A stretch of DNA of 64,000 nucleotides from Prosthecobacter vanneervenii (GCF_014203095.1 NZ_JACHIG010000006.1:124001-188000), one strand, 5' to 3'; positions 25,267 to 34,749 are shown, counted from the first letter of the stretch. Notes: generated by a model not told the origin, from the sequence alone. Program-made: numbers and translations.

Positions 25267-27699
25267 ATGGCCCTGACAGTTTTGACATTGCGTACTCAAG
25301 ATGGTGGCGAGCACCGGATTTCGTGCCCCCTGCACAGCTCGCTGACGATGGGCAGCGGGGAGAAGTGCGACATCACGTTTGAGGGGCCGGGGATTCATGA
25401 CAGGCACTGTGTGCTGTACCGCACCAGCGAGCGCACGTTTCAGATTATCGCCGTGGTAGCTGCCGCGCAGTTCTCGGTGAACGGGGTTATTTCGAGCGAA
25501 CTGGAAGTGAATGTGCCGTTCAAATTTGGGATCGGCGGCGAGGTGCTTGAGATGAATCTGGCGGAGGGTGAGGAAGAGGCGCTGATGGAAGCAGACGAGG
25601 TGGAGGGAAGCGGAGCAGAGGCTGGTGAAACTGCCGCTGGTGCACGCCCGAGCCGCCGTGGGTATCTGCTGAAGCCCATCACACTGAAGCCGCGTGCGGG
25701 TGCGCGGGTGGGAGAGGTGATCCTGCCGGCTTTTCCACCACCCAAGGCCGGGGGAGATGCGGCTACAGCGACTGCTGAAGCGGTGGTGGTGACAAAGTCC
25801 AGGCCTACGGCGACGGAGCTGGTGGATGAGGCAGACTCAGAGGAGGAATCCTCCTTTCTGCTGCTGGCGGGACTGGTGGTGTGTGCGGCGATGATCGCGG
25901 GGATCATTTACTGGCCGCATCATCTGGACCGGCTGGCGGCTGAGAAGCAGGCGGCCGAGGAAAAGAGGGCCGCCGTGGCGGAGGTGAGTGATGAGAAAAT
26001 GGTGCGGGCCTGTGCTGGCCTGCGTGCTGCAGGGGCGCCGCATCTGGCTGCAGAGCTGCTGATGCCGCTGGCGGAGAAGGGAGACCCGAGGGCGACGCAG
26101 CAGCTGGCGCTGGCACTGCGGGACTCGGGCGGGTTTGGGCCGGAGGTGATGACGCTGCTGCATCACACGATCAAGGCCGGACGTCTGGATGCGCTGGGGG
26201 ATTATGTGAGCGTGGCGGATGATCCGGAGAATCCGGTGCGCTATACGCCGGAGGCTTTCACTCAGCTGAAGCTGGCGGCCAAGCTGGGAGCGGCCTCCGC
26301 CTGGATGCCACTGGGGGAGCGGTATGAGCATGGCCATGGCACGGAGCCGGACATCGGGCAGGCGCTGGCGGCGTATGAGAAAGCACTGGCTGCGGGAGAC
26401 CGGAGAGCGGCGGCGAAGCTCTCAGCGAAGAAGGAGGCGCTGGAGCGTGCGGCTGCTTATGTGAGATCATGGAACGAGATGTCTGTGGCAACGCTGCTGG
26501 ACCACGTGGCGGCGGGTCAGGGGAGATTTTATGAGCTGGATCATCCGGCGGTGGAGGTGCTGCTGAGGCAGGAGGAGGAGCTGCGTGCGTGTTGGCCGCT
26601 GAGGCGTATCAGCGTGGCGGAGGGTGCGCGGGCAGAGCCGGAGACGCTGGACCTGATCAAGGTGAAGCAGCCGTACCAGTTTGAGGTGCAGAGAGGGGAA
26701 CGCATTGCGCGTGGGAAGGGCGTGCTGACGTGCACGGTGCAGCGTGATACGGCGGAGCACTGGCGCATCACGTCGGCGGCGGATCAAATCGAGCTGGGGG
26801 AGCTGCTTCCGGCGAAGGAGCAGTTTTTGCATGCGGAGTCTCTGCGTGAGCTGAAGCCGGCCTTCACTCCCGCCGAGCAGATGGAGGAGATGAAGCTGGA
26901 GATTCTGGAGCAGACGCGGGGGCTGGAGATGATCCAGGACTTCAAGCCTGCGCTGGCCGTGGTGCTGAAGGCGGTGGAGAAGTTTCCGCAGGAGAAGTTC
27001 TGGATGCTGTATGCCGACAAGGTGTGTGACCGGATGGCGCGGCAGCTTTTCAATGAAGGCAAATGGCTGGACGCCGGATGGGTGGAGAATGTGCATCACC
27101 TGGCGCTGAACGGCAGCATCTCGGCGCTCCTGCTGGAAGGGCACCTGTGTGCCGCAGGGTATGGCTGCGAGCGCGATGCCGCACGCAGCGTGGCACTGTA
27201 TCAGCAGGCCTTTGAGCTGAGCAAGAGGCGTGATGCGCGCTTCTACTATGCGGAGGCGTTGTTTCAAGGAAACGGGGTGCCGCAGGATGCGGAAAAGGCC
27301 GGGGCGCTGGTGCTGGTGGTGATGAGCCGGTCGAAGCACCCGCTGGAGGCCTATCTGGTGGCGCACCTGCTATGGCGGAAAGCAGAGCATGACCCTGCAC
27401 TGTGGCAGGATGTGTATGACTCACTCTCCCGGGTGGCGGAGAAATTTTCTCCGGCCAAAAATCTGGCGGGCATGGTGCTGCTGAACCATGGCCAGACCAC
27501 ACGTGAACGCAAAACGGGCTTTGCCGCGATCAAGGCTGCTGCGGAAGAGGGCGTGGTGGAGGCGATGAAAAACCTGGTGCAGTGCTACCAGGAAGGAGTG
27601 GGATGCGAGAAGGATGTGCAGCAGGCCACCTTCTGGAAGCAAAAGGCACTGGTGACGGAGCCGCCGAGGAGGAAGCACTACACGGAGTTTGAGGAGTGA
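25267..27699 (+). CDS. FHA-like/SEL1-repeat single-pass membrane protein
   Basis: An 810-residue protein. Residues 1-95 look like a forkhead-associated domain (SSLTMGSGEKCDITFEGPGI, HDRHCVLYR), which in other proteins binds phosphothreonine. An acidic linker leads to one transmembrane helix near residues 196-216 (LLLAGLVVCAAMIAGIIYW). The remainder is helical and includes SEL1-type repeats: PLGERYEHGHGTEPDIGQALAAYEKA, AGYGCERDAARSVALYQQA and FQGNGVPQDAEKAGAL, with a last one near the C-terminus. The topology suggests a cytoplasmic phosphopeptide-sensing head and an outside SEL1 interaction domain. It follows the DUF4175-like gene after 67 bp. Confidence 0.78.
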   Translation: MALTVLTLRTQDGGEHRISCPLHSSLTMGSGEKCDITFEGPGIHDRHCVLYRTSERTFQIIAVVAAAQFSVNGVISSELEVNVPFKFGIGGEVLEMNLAEGEEEALMEADEVEGSGAEAGETAAGARPSRRGYLLKPITLKPRAGARVGEVILPAFPPPKAGGDAATATAEAVVVTKSRPTATELVDEADSEEESSFLLLAGLVVCAAMIAGIIYWPHHLDRLAAEKQAAEEKRAAVAEVSDEKMVRACAGLRAAGAPHLAAELLMPLAEKGDPRATQQLALALRDSGGFGPEVMTLLHHTIKAGRLDALGDYVSVADDPENPVRYTPEAFTQLKLAAKLGAASAWMPLGERYEHGHGTEPDIGQALAAYEKALAAGDRRAAAKLSAKKEALERAAAYVRSWNEMSVATLLDHVAAGQGRFYELDHPAVEVLLRQEEELRACWPLRRISVAEGARAEPETLDLIKVKQPYQFEVQRGERIARGKGVLTCTVQRDTAEHWRITSAADQIELGELLPAKEQFLHAESLRELKPAFTPAEQMEEMKLEILEQTRGLEMIQDFKPALAVVLKAVEKFPQEKFWMLYADKVCDRMARQLFNEGKWLDAGWVENVHHLALNGSISALLLEGHLCAAGYGCERDAARSVALYQQAFELSKRRDARFYYAEALFQGNGVPQDAEKAGALVLVVMSRSKHPLEAYLVAHLLWRKAEHDPALWQDVYDSLSRVAEKFSPAKNLAGMVLLNHGQTTRERKTGFAAIKAAAEEGVVEAMKNLVQCYQEGVGCEKDVQQATFWKQKALVTEPPRRKHYTEFEE

Positions 27700-27763
27700 G
27701 GGGGCGCTGTGGTTTGCAGTTGTTGGTGAGAGGGGTGTGAGCTGTGGACGCGTGGATGCTCTG

Positions 27764-27808
27764 GGGAGCCGGAACGGGCTCCCACCGTAGCTCTTCGAGC
27801 TAAGGTGG
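27764..27808. repeat. nested hairpins between convergent genes
   Basis: GGGAGCC/GGCTCCC (27764-27783) pairs around GGAACG. It is followed by CCACC...GGTGG enclosing TAGCTC-TTC-GAGCTA (27782-27808). It lies between the convergent ends of the FHA/SEL1 and triple-secretin-like genes and may stop transcription from both sides, although no poly-T tract is present. Confidence 0.6.
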
Positions 27809-27863
27809 ACAGGGTGGCCGATGCTACCACACGAAGAACCGGAACTGCTGATGCAAAGCGGAG

Positions 27864-30800
27864 CTACTTGACCGCGGCCGCGGGCGGATCATTGAGGCGG
27901 AGGATGTCGCAGGTGATGAAGATGGCCTGGAGGATGTCTTGTTTTTCGAACTCGGGTTTGCCGGTGGGTCTGTAGAGGGACAGGAGACGGGCGGTGCCGG
28001 AGGGAATGGTGATGCCGGTGACGGTCTTGGAGGTGAAGAAGTCCGTGAGCGGGAAATCGAGGCGGTGGCCCTGGGGGGCGATGAGGTGCTCGCGGTGTTC
28101 GAGGGGAGGGGCGGTGTGGTACTCGGCGGAGATGATCAGATCCACGAAGGGGCTGTCTTTGCTGACGGTGGCTTCGAGTTCGACATTGCAGCCGACGGGG
28201 CGTGGTTCTTGCTTGAGGACGGGCTGGCCTTTTTCATCCAGGGTGATCTCGCAGATGGCTTTGTGCTCATGGCCTTGATTGGTGATTGCGCGGGTGCCGG
28301 GCTTGGATTCGAGGCGTGCGGTGTCGAGGTGCAAGACGGTGCCAGCTTTGGCTGCTGTGAGCAGTTCGTCGAACTCGGTGCGGTGGTCGCTTTTGTGAGA
28401 TGCCTGGGAGGCGAGGCTGCGCAGGAGGGGTCCGGGGCCTTGCAGGACGTGCGTGGTGATGGCGACGGTGCTGGGCAAGGCGAGAATGTGTTTTTCAATG
28501 GCAGCGGCAATCAGGGCATGATTTGCGGGAGTGTTGCGCACCGTCAGGGTGGACGTGGTGGCGTCGAAATGAGAGAGGCTGCCTTTGGGGAAGGTGAAGC
28601 CTAATTTTTTTAACACGTCCTGGGGGCTCTTTGGGCTTTGGGGCACTTCTTGTGGAGCGGGAGAATCATTGGTTCCAAAGGGATCTGCTCCCATCGCTGG
28701 GAAGGGCGACGGAGAGTTCAGTTTATGCAATTCAAAGAGGATTTCCGGAGGTGGGTAGTACGTTTTTGTTTCCAGTGCGTCAGGATTTGCAGATGCAAGG
28801 GCTGTGACTTTCAGCGGATGCTTGGGCCTGGGGAAGTGAGGCACCACGTTGCATTGGAGGAAGGTGGCCCAGATGTGGTCTGCATGGCTGCTGCAGAGGT
28901 CCTGATGCAGGGCGATGAGTCTTATTTCTCCCTCATGCATGGTGGTGTGGCTGCGGGTTTTAAGCGCGCGGATGCTGTCTGCTGCGGTGACATGCAGATC
29001 GTGGTTGTAGTCCACTTCAATGGTCCTACCATCGGCACCCAGGGTGGGCTCTAACTCCAAAGAAGACCCGAGAGTCTGGTTTTTGAGGGAAATGGCGGGA
29101 GGGCTTTTGTCTTTGGGTGGTGTTTGAGCGAGGAAGTAACATTCCTTGGCGGCCACATGGGAGGAGCGAGTGCCGGATTTGGTTTCGAAGAAGGCGGATT
29201 CAAGGAACACGGCTTCGCCGCGTGCGGCGGCGGATTCTACTTCTTTCCATTCGGCAGTTTGGTCGGTGGAGTTGAGTGCGGCCTGAGAGAGCTTTGGCAA
29301 ATAAGATGAGGGCAGGCGCACGGTGTGCAGTCTGACAGCGACGTTTTTGGGGGCTTTATGCACTGCGGCCGCGATCAAAGTGGAAATGGTGTCGATGTTT
29401 TCCTGCGTGTTCGTTATTTGAAGGAGGTCGTTTTTCAGTTCGATCACTGAGCCTGAGGGGAAGGTGACACCTTGGTCGATGAGCCAATCCTTGAGAGATT
29501 TGGGTGCGGGCTCCATGATCGACTCAAAGAGCCCCTCCGGGATCTGGAAGGTGATGCTTGAGAGGCCCTTGGGAGGCGTGGAAGTGGAGGGGATGCCGAG
29601 CGCGAGGTGGTGGGGCGGATTTTCTACGTAACGAATGGCGGTCGTGATGAACGCGGCCCAGAGGGTGTCGTTGGCTTTCTGCTGCAGGCCGGGTGGTCGG
29701 GCTATGCCGATAAGCTTGGTGGTGCCATCGCGGATCATCAGACTCGAGGTAAGATGGTGGGATGGAATGTCTGTCGCTGGTGTCGTGCCGTCTGAGTGTG
29801 GGGCATCCGTTGCGGAGGAAGCAAACTGGCGTAATTCGAGGTCGAGTTTGAGATCGATGGTCTGTCCATCGGCCTGAATGCTAGGTTCGAGATTGAGGCA
29901 CAGGCCGGTGGGCTGCTGGTCTGCTGTTTCTGAGATGCGGCTGCTTAGATCTATGGGGGCACGGTTTGAAAGCCAGGGTTCAGACACGGCTTCTGTGGTG
30001 ACGGGGTATCCAGATTTTGTTTCGATGAAGGCATGGCCAGCGACACGAACGGAGGAGCCGGGCTTGTGTGCGAGATCGAGCAGGCTGGTGAGCTGCCTGC
30101 CGGCATCGGCAGACTTGGAGGCATCTGTATTGATCTGGCGGACGAGGTCACCCGGGCCTTCGATGATGGTCAGGGTTAAGGCGATGATTTTGGGAGGATG
30201 GTAGAGAATCGATTCACACAACGCTTCAACCAGATCGAGGTTGGGCTGGTTATTGGTAACTCTGAGAAGGCCGGTGAGTGGATTGAAACTGACGCTGCTG
30301 CCTTCGGGGAAGGTGATGCCTGCGGCTTCGAGGATTTGCTGTGGGGTTTTTCGTGGGATTTTACCAGCCGGGGTATTTGGTGCGAGAGCAGTTGTTGCGA
30401 ATGGATCTGTTGGAACATTTGAAGGATCGTAATCTTCGACTGAAAAAAAGTCTGGCGGAACTCTGAAGGTGCGGGTGTGTCTTTCGCTTTCGTAGGCATG
30501 CCTGTCTGAGAGAATCACGCCTTCGGCATCCACGCGGTACACCATCTGTCCTAGCTCAGTGACATAGAGGAGGGCTTCAGAAAAGGGCACGTCCTTCAAA
30601 TCGAGGGTGATGCGGATCTCCTCTTGTGGAGCGGGCTGGCGAAGGATGAGCTTGATGCCTTTGGTGCCAGTGGGAGCAGATGATTTGTCCAACTGACGGC
30701 TCTTCTTGCGGAGAAATTCCAGTGCCTGCTCAAGCGTGGCATTTTCGAAATGAACCGAGGGGATGATGATCTCGTTCATTTTCTGCTTCAGCCGGGCTAT

Positions 30801-30929
30801 CGCAGCCAGCTCCAAGGGAGATTGTGCTGTGGCGGGGCTTTGAGGCGATGCTTTGTCTTTGGCTGGCTCTGCTCCGTGTGCCAGGGTGATGATGGCCAAA
30901 AGCAGGAGGAGGCTGCTGGAGCGGTGCAT
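27864..30929 (-). CDS. exported protein with three degenerate secretin-like modules
   Basis: A 1021-residue protein with signal peptide MHRSSSLLLLLAIITLAHG (start chosen at the ATG at 30929; the frame upstream is not signal-like). Residues about 57-140 copy the STN-like domain of the pilus secretin at 39303 (ENATLEQALEFLRKKSR, LDLKDVPFSEALLYVTEL). Three modules follow at about 193-435, 477-697 and 767-1011. Each opens with a KTPQQILEAAGITFPEGS-like strand-helix and closes with a secretin-like beta segment (LEPSIQADGQTIDL, LEPTLGADGRTIEV, LEATVSKDSPFVDL). None keeps the LPILGDLPIVGRLF gate-region motif of true secretins, so pore formation is doubtful. Its function is unknown. Confidence 0.8.
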   Translation of the reverse strand: MHRSSSLLLLLAIITLAHGAEPAKDKASPQSPATAQSPLELAAIARLKQKMNEIIIPSVHFENATLEQALEFLRKKSRQLDKSSAPTGTKGIKLILRQPAPQEEIRITLDLKDVPFSEALLYVTELGQMVYRVDAEGVILSDRHAYESERHTRTFRVPPDFFSVEDYDPSNVPTDPFATTALAPNTPAGKIPRKTPQQILEAAGITFPEGSSVSFNPLTGLLRVTNNQPNLDLVEALCESILYHPPKIIALTLTIIEGPGDLVRQINTDASKSADAGRQLTSLLDLAHKPGSSVRVAGHAFIETKSGYPVTTEAVSEPWLSNRAPIDLSSRISETADQQPTGLCLNLEPSIQADGQTIDLKLDLELRQFASSATDAPHSDGTTPATDIPSHHLTSSLMIRDGTTKLIGIARPPGLQQKANDTLWAAFITTAIRYVENPPHHLALGIPSTSTPPKGLSSITFQIPEGLFESIMEPAPKSLKDWLIDQGVTFPSGSVIELKNDLLQITNTQENIDTISTLIAAAVHKAPKNVAVRLHTVRLPSSYLPKLSQAALNSTDQTAEWKEVESAAARGEAVFLESAFFETKSGTRSSHVAAKECYFLAQTPPKDKSPPAISLKNQTLGSSLELEPTLGADGRTIEVDYNHDLHVTAADSIRALKTRSHTTMHEGEIRLIALHQDLCSSHADHIWATFLQCNVVPHFPRPKHPLKVTALASANPDALETKTYYPPPEILFELHKLNSPSPFPAMGADPFGTNDSPAPQEVPQSPKSPQDVLKKLGFTFPKGSLSHFDATTSTLTVRNTPANHALIAAAIEKHILALPSTVAITTHVLQGPGPLLRSLASQASHKSDHRTEFDELLTAAKAGTVLHLDTARLESKPGTRAITNQGHEHKAICEITLDEKGQPVLKQEPRPVGCNVELEATVSKDSPFVDLIISAEYHTAPPLEHREHLIAPQGHRLDFPLTDFFTSKTVTGITIPSGTARLLSLYRPTGKPEFEKQDILQAIFITCDILRLNDPPAAAVK

Positions 30930-31180
30930 GCTGGTGAGATTACCGGGTGATGGGGCGGAGTGTCGAGAGGGATGTTTGGAGTGGGGGATGGCTTTCGCGT
31001 GACTGGCGGCGGGCTTTGGTCTGGAGGGCTGGCGATGAATGGCCGGCTGCCGCATTCGAGGGATTTTGTGGTGCGCGTGAGTCAGTGAGGCCGTCGAAAG
31101 CGATAGCTGCGTTCGTGCCTCACTTCGCGACCGCAGTCCAAATGGGGGCGGCTGAATGAGGAGGGGCAATGTGAGGGCAC
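30930..31180. other. gene-free stretch, promoter region of the triple-secretin-like gene
   Basis: No gene recognised. This 250-bp region precedes the minus-strand gene at 30929. No strong palindrome, promoter-like match or repeat was found by eye. Confidence 0.5.
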
Positions 31181-31211
31181 AAAAAACGCCGCGCTTTTGA
31201 GGGCGCGGCGT
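31181..31211 (-). terminator. rho-independent terminator of the terpene-cyclase-fold gene
   Basis: ACGCCGCGC pairs with GCGCGGCGT (31186-31211) and is followed on the minus strand by TTTTTTG. It lies 45 bp beyond the stop codon at 31256. Confidence 0.85.
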
Positions 31212-31255
31212 TGGGAGATGGAGCTGAGCCAGTTGCGGCGCAACTGGGCAACTTT

Positions 31256-32419
31256 TTAGAGGGTCTGGTGGATGCGGCCGAGGGCCATGAGGATGTAGCT
31301 GGTGACAAGGACGGGGTCGGACTCCATCCAGCGGCCTTCGGCGTTGGCCCAGGAGCCGTCGCCTTTCTGGAGGCTGAGGAGTTTTTCGGTGATGTCTTTG
31401 CGCCAGTCGATAAGCTTGCCGTCCTTGGTCTTGATGAAGTCGATCTTGGCGATGCTGAGGGCCTTGCTCATGGTCTGGTAGTAGTAGTAGAGGCCGGCGG
31501 CGCCGAGGCCGGGGTTTTCATCGGGGTTGTAGTGGTTTTGGAGCCACTCGATGACGGCTTTGACACGAGGGTCGTCTTTGTCGAGTCCGGCGTAGATGAA
31601 GCTCAGAAGGCCGGCGTAGCTGATGCTGCCATAGCTGCGAAGAGCGACGCTGCCATCGGGATTGGTGACTTTGGCGCCGCGGGTTTCGGAGGGGTTGTAG
31701 ATGAAGCCGCCGGCGTCGTCGGGGTCTTTGCTGACCCATGAGGATTTGTTGCTTTCGGGACGGTTCTGGCAGCGCTGGATGAAGTCGATGGCGGCGCTGA
31801 TATTGAGCTGGGGCTCGTTTTTGGCGGCGTCTCCTTTGTCGGCGAGCATGGACTGGGAGTAGTAGAGGGCCTCAAGGGCGAAGGTCATGTTGGAGAGGTC
31901 GGCGTGCATGCCTTTTTCGTCTCCGTAGCCCACGCCGCCGTCGAGGGGATTGTCCTGCTTGCCTTTCTCATCAAGGTCCACCTGGCAGCGGACGAGGTAG
32001 CGGCGGGCTTTGAGCATGACCTCTTCGTTTTCGGGCTTGTTGTTCATGAGAAGCGCCGTCAGCGCCATGGCGGTGTTGTAGTTGCCACGGGCCTTGGTGA
32101 AGATACCGCCATCCGGACGGGCCTGGCTGATGAGGTACTTGGTGGCTTTTTCGACCTCGGCGGGGACGGGATCGCCGGGCTTGCGGTTGGGGTCGAGCAT
32201 GAAGCCGATGATGCCGAGGGCAGTCATGGCGACGGGCTCGGATTCGCCCCACTGGCCGGTGGCGGGGTTCTGCTTGGAGCGGAGGAAATTGATGCCGCGC
32301 TCGACACTGAGGCGGAGCTCCTGCTTGAGGGATTCATTGCGCGCCGGCTGGGTGGCGGCCTGGGGAAAGGCGGCGGTGGTGCCGAGCGCCAGGGTGAGGA
32401 TGAAGGCTGGGATTTTCAT
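31256..32419 (-). CDS. exported prenyltransferase/squalene-cyclase-repeat protein
   Basis: A 387-residue protein with signal peptide MKIPAFILTLALGTTAAFPQ and an alpha/alpha barrel of the terpenoid cyclase/prenyltransferase fold. Repeats resemble QW-like motifs: KQNPATGQWGES, QARPDGGIFT, LQKGDGSWANAEG. The catalytic DxDD motif of squalene-hopene cyclases is not evident, so cyclase activity is doubtful. In Verrucomicrobia and Planctomycetes such exported proteins may serve as binding or structural barrels. The gene lies 16 bp downstream of the YdjY gene and ends in a strong terminator, so the two form an operon. Confidence 0.85.
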   Translation of the reverse strand: MKIPAFILTLALGTTAAFPQAATQPARNESLKQELRLSVERGINFLRSKQNPATGQWGESEPVAMTALGIIGFMLDPNRKPGDPVPAEVEKATKYLISQARPDGGIFTKARGNYNTAMALTALLMNNKPENEEVMLKARRYLVRCQVDLDEKGKQDNPLDGGVGYGDEKGMHADLSNMTFALEALYYSQSMLADKGDAAKNEPQLNISAAIDFIQRCQNRPESNKSSWVSKDPDDAGGFIYNPSETRGAKVTNPDGSVALRSYGSISYAGLLSFIYAGLDKDDPRVKAVIEWLQNHYNPDENPGLGAAGLYYYYQTMSKALSIAKIDFIKTKDGKLIDWRKDITEKLLSLQKGDGSWANAEGRWMESDPVLVTSYILMALGRIHQTL

Positions 32420-32435
32420 GGTGTGAGAGGGGGGA

Positions 32436-33182
32436 TTATTTGGTGGCTGCGGGGGTGATGATGAGGGTGACTTTGGTTTCCTCTGCCGGGATGTTGGATG
32501 GCATGCTGATCCAGAGATCGTCGCGCTGGTTGCCTTTGGCTGCGGAATTGATGATGGCGCTGCGGTCTACGTAGGTGGAGATGATGGAGCCGGTGGTTTC
32601 GGCGGCGAATCCGCCTTCGTCGATCAAGGAGCCATTGAAGATCCAGGTGTCGAGGTCATCGGGAGTTTTGCGTTTTTCGATGTCCTGGATGAAGTCGGAG
32701 AGGGGGACTTTTTTGATTTTGTCACCGTCTTTCCATTCGACGTGGATGGCGAGGCGGTTGGCACCGGGGGTTTTGGGTTCGGTGTCTTTGGCCTTGTAGG
32801 GACGTTCCTCTTTGGGGTCGAGTTTTTCGAGAATGCCGAGGGTGCCGGGCTGATAATTGGCGAGGAGGAGGGCGAGCTGGATCTGGATGGGGCGCACCTT
32901 GGTCTCGAGGATGGTTTCGTGCACTTTTTCGCCGGCCTCATGGCAGAGGGCGTACTCGATGGGCAGCTTTTGATGGAGGATGGAGCAGGGGATGCGGAGC
33001 TCGCGGGTGGCGGCGGTAATCTGGATGCCGTTGAGGTCAAAGACTCCGGGGGAGACCTGCTTGACGAGTTTCTGCGCCTCTTCGAGCTGGGCCTTGGCGT
33101 CGGGCTTGGGCGCGGCATCCTGCGCCCGCAGGTCGGCGAGGGCGATAAGGACAAGGGCGGTGGCGGCGAGGGAGCGCAGCAT
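32436..33182 (-). CDS. exported YdjY-domain protein
   Basis: A 248-residue protein with a signal peptide from the ATG at 33182 (MLRSLAATALVLIALADLRAQ). The frame upstream is proline- and arginine-rich and was rejected as start. The YdjY domain is recognised by PGVFDLNGIQITAATRELRIPC, then the central EYALCHEAGEKVHETILETKV with its conserved Cys-His pair, and then PIQIQLALLLANY. The function of YdjY domains is not known; family members occur beside ferredoxin-like or exported proteins. Two cysteines (in RIPC and ALCHEAG) could be functional. It is upstream of, and coupled to, the cyclase-fold gene. Confidence 0.83.
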   Translation of the reverse strand: MLRSLAATALVLIALADLRAQDAAPKPDAKAQLEEAQKLVKQVSPGVFDLNGIQITAATRELRIPCSILHQKLPIEYALCHEAGEKVHETILETKVRPIQIQLALLLANYQPGTLGILEKLDPKEERPYKAKDTEPKTPGANRLAIHVEWKDGDKIKKVPLSDFIQDIEKRKTPDDLDTWIFNGSLIDEGGFAAETTGSIISTYVDRSAIINSAAKGNQRDDLWISMPSNIPAEETKVTLIITPAATK

Positions 33183-33347
33183 GGCTGGGGAAGGAGTACG
33201 AAGGCGGATGGGGGCGGCAATCATGCGGGGGCGGGGGAGTGGTGCGGTGGGCGATATTTGACCGTGAACGGCCTGCGGTGGGCGTTTTTTGCGCATCGCA
33301 GGAAGAGGGAGGGTAGAGAAAAGGGGGCGGTACCGATGCCGAAAGGG

Positions 33348-34460
33348 CTAAAGCTGCGGAAGCTTGTAGGTGCCGGTGCGCAGACACTGCTCCACGTTTT
33401 TCGGGAGAATCACCATCGGCTGAATTTCATAGGCGGGCTGTGGTTTGAAGGTTTTATCTGTGCGCAGCTTGGCGATGATTTGCAGTGCAAGATCCACGAG
33501 CGCTGGCTGAATGACGCTGGCATCGATCTCACCATCGCGGACGGATTCGAGACCGCGCTTCTGACCAGAGAGCCCGTCTGTGCCGATGATGAAGACATTG
33601 TCGCGCCTGCCTGCGGTTTCGGCAGCTTTGGCAGCGCCGACGGCAATGGCATCGCTGTGGGCATAGATGGCGTCAAAACTTTGCTGGAGTTTGAAGGCTT
33701 CCGCCGTGCGCTGGGTGGCCTTTTCTGTGTTCCAGTCTGCGGGTGCATCGTGAACGATGATGATGCCAGGCTGGCTGCGGAGTCCTTCGCCAAAGCCCTC
33801 GGCCATTTCGCTGGAGGTGTGGCTGTCAGCCGCGCCGCGGAGCTGGACAATACGCCCGGTGATGTCGGTACGATTTTCTTCAGCGGCTTTGCGTTTCAAG
33901 GCCTCGACGACCGTCTCTGCAGCCAGCCGCCCCATGAGGCGCTGGTCTGAGTAAACGATGCTGGCGCAGCCTTCATTGAGCATGCGTTTGTCGAGGCCGA
34001 TGACGATGATGCCCTGGGTTTTGGCCTCGACGATGAGGGCTGCGAGCGCTGCGGGATCGATGGGGCTGACGATGATGGCGGCCGGCTTTGTGGCGATGGA
34101 CTGGCGGAACTGCTCGATCTGCCTGGCACTGCTGCCTTCGGCGTCGCTGGTGGTGAGCTGGTAGCCCGCCCGCCTGCCGACGAGCATGCTGAGGCCGTCG
34201 CGCTGAAATGCCTGCATGGCGATGCGGGCATCTGAGAGAAGCAGGCGTATCTCCGCACGCTCGTCTTTGGCGGCAAGACTGGAAGCCGATAGCAGGGCGG
34301 CGGGAGTGGCCGGAGTGGACTGCTGTGGCGAGGGCTTTTGAGCAGCCGGCTCACTGGAGCTGGGGGCGGCATCTGAGGCGGGCGGCTCCGACGGACCGCA
34401 GGCTGGAAGCAAGGCGGTGGCCAGGCAAAGGGCGGCGGTGCGAATGAAAGGTAATGACAT
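33348..34460 (-). CDS. sugar-type ABC substrate-binding lipoprotein (RbsB-like)
   Basis: A 371-residue periplasmic binding protein of the ribose/galactose class. The lipobox LLPAC follows MSLPFIRTAALCLATA, so it is a lipoprotein anchored after Cys. A Ser/Pro/Ala-rich linker of about 45 residues comes next. The binding domain contains SDARIAMQAFQRDGLSMLV, IIVSPIDPAALAALI and VIGLDKRM, all typical of the family. No ATPase or permease is adjacent, so it may be a receptor or work with distant transporter parts. The start is the ATG at 34460. The 290 bp upstream to the pilus operon is a divergent promoter region with no further gene. Confidence 0.85.
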   Translation of the reverse strand: MSLPFIRTAALCLATALLPACGPSEPPASDAAPSSSEPAAQKPSPQQSTPATPAALLSASSLAAKDERAEIRLLLSDARIAMQAFQRDGLSMLVGRRAGYQLTTSDAEGSSARQIEQFRQSIATKPAAIIVSPIDPAALAALIVEAKTQGIIVIGLDKRMLNEGCASIVYSDQRLMGRLAAETVVEALKRKAAEENRTDITGRIVQLRGAADSHTSSEMAEGFGEGLRSQPGIIIVHDAPADWNTEKATQRTAEAFKLQQSFDAIYAHSDAIAVGAAKAAETAGRRDNVFIIGTDGLSGQKRGLESVRDGEIDASVIQPALVDLALQIIAKLRTDKTFKPQPAYEIQPMVILPKNVEQCLRTGTYKLPQL

Positions 34461-34749
34461 GCTGGTTGATATTTGAGGATCTGGGTGCCAGACCGCAAAA
34501 GAACCAGATAAATGCCAAATCTCCACCAGTCTTCTGCTTGCATGGATGTGCCCGAGGCATCAGACTGATTGTTTTTTCCTCTGCTCAATTCCAGCTTGAT
34601 GAAGCACAAAAAGATACTGTCTGCGCCTTTTGAGAGGCAAATCTGCTCTAGGGCGGAGCATTTTCGCGACTTTCTGCGAATCACTGCTTGATGCGCAGGG
34701 TGTTTTGCTGATAAAACTTTTAAATTCCCGGAACCACCAGCCCCCAGCC

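Noticed and set aside
30930-31169. An 80-residue N-terminal extension of the triple secretin-like protein
   Set aside because: The extension is His/Pro/Arg-rich, while the internal Met at 30929 starts a normal signal peptide.
31256-32419. Active squalene-hopene cyclase
   Set aside because: The barrel repeats are present, but the DxDD acid motif of cyclases was not found and the protein carries a signal peptide, so only the fold is claimed.
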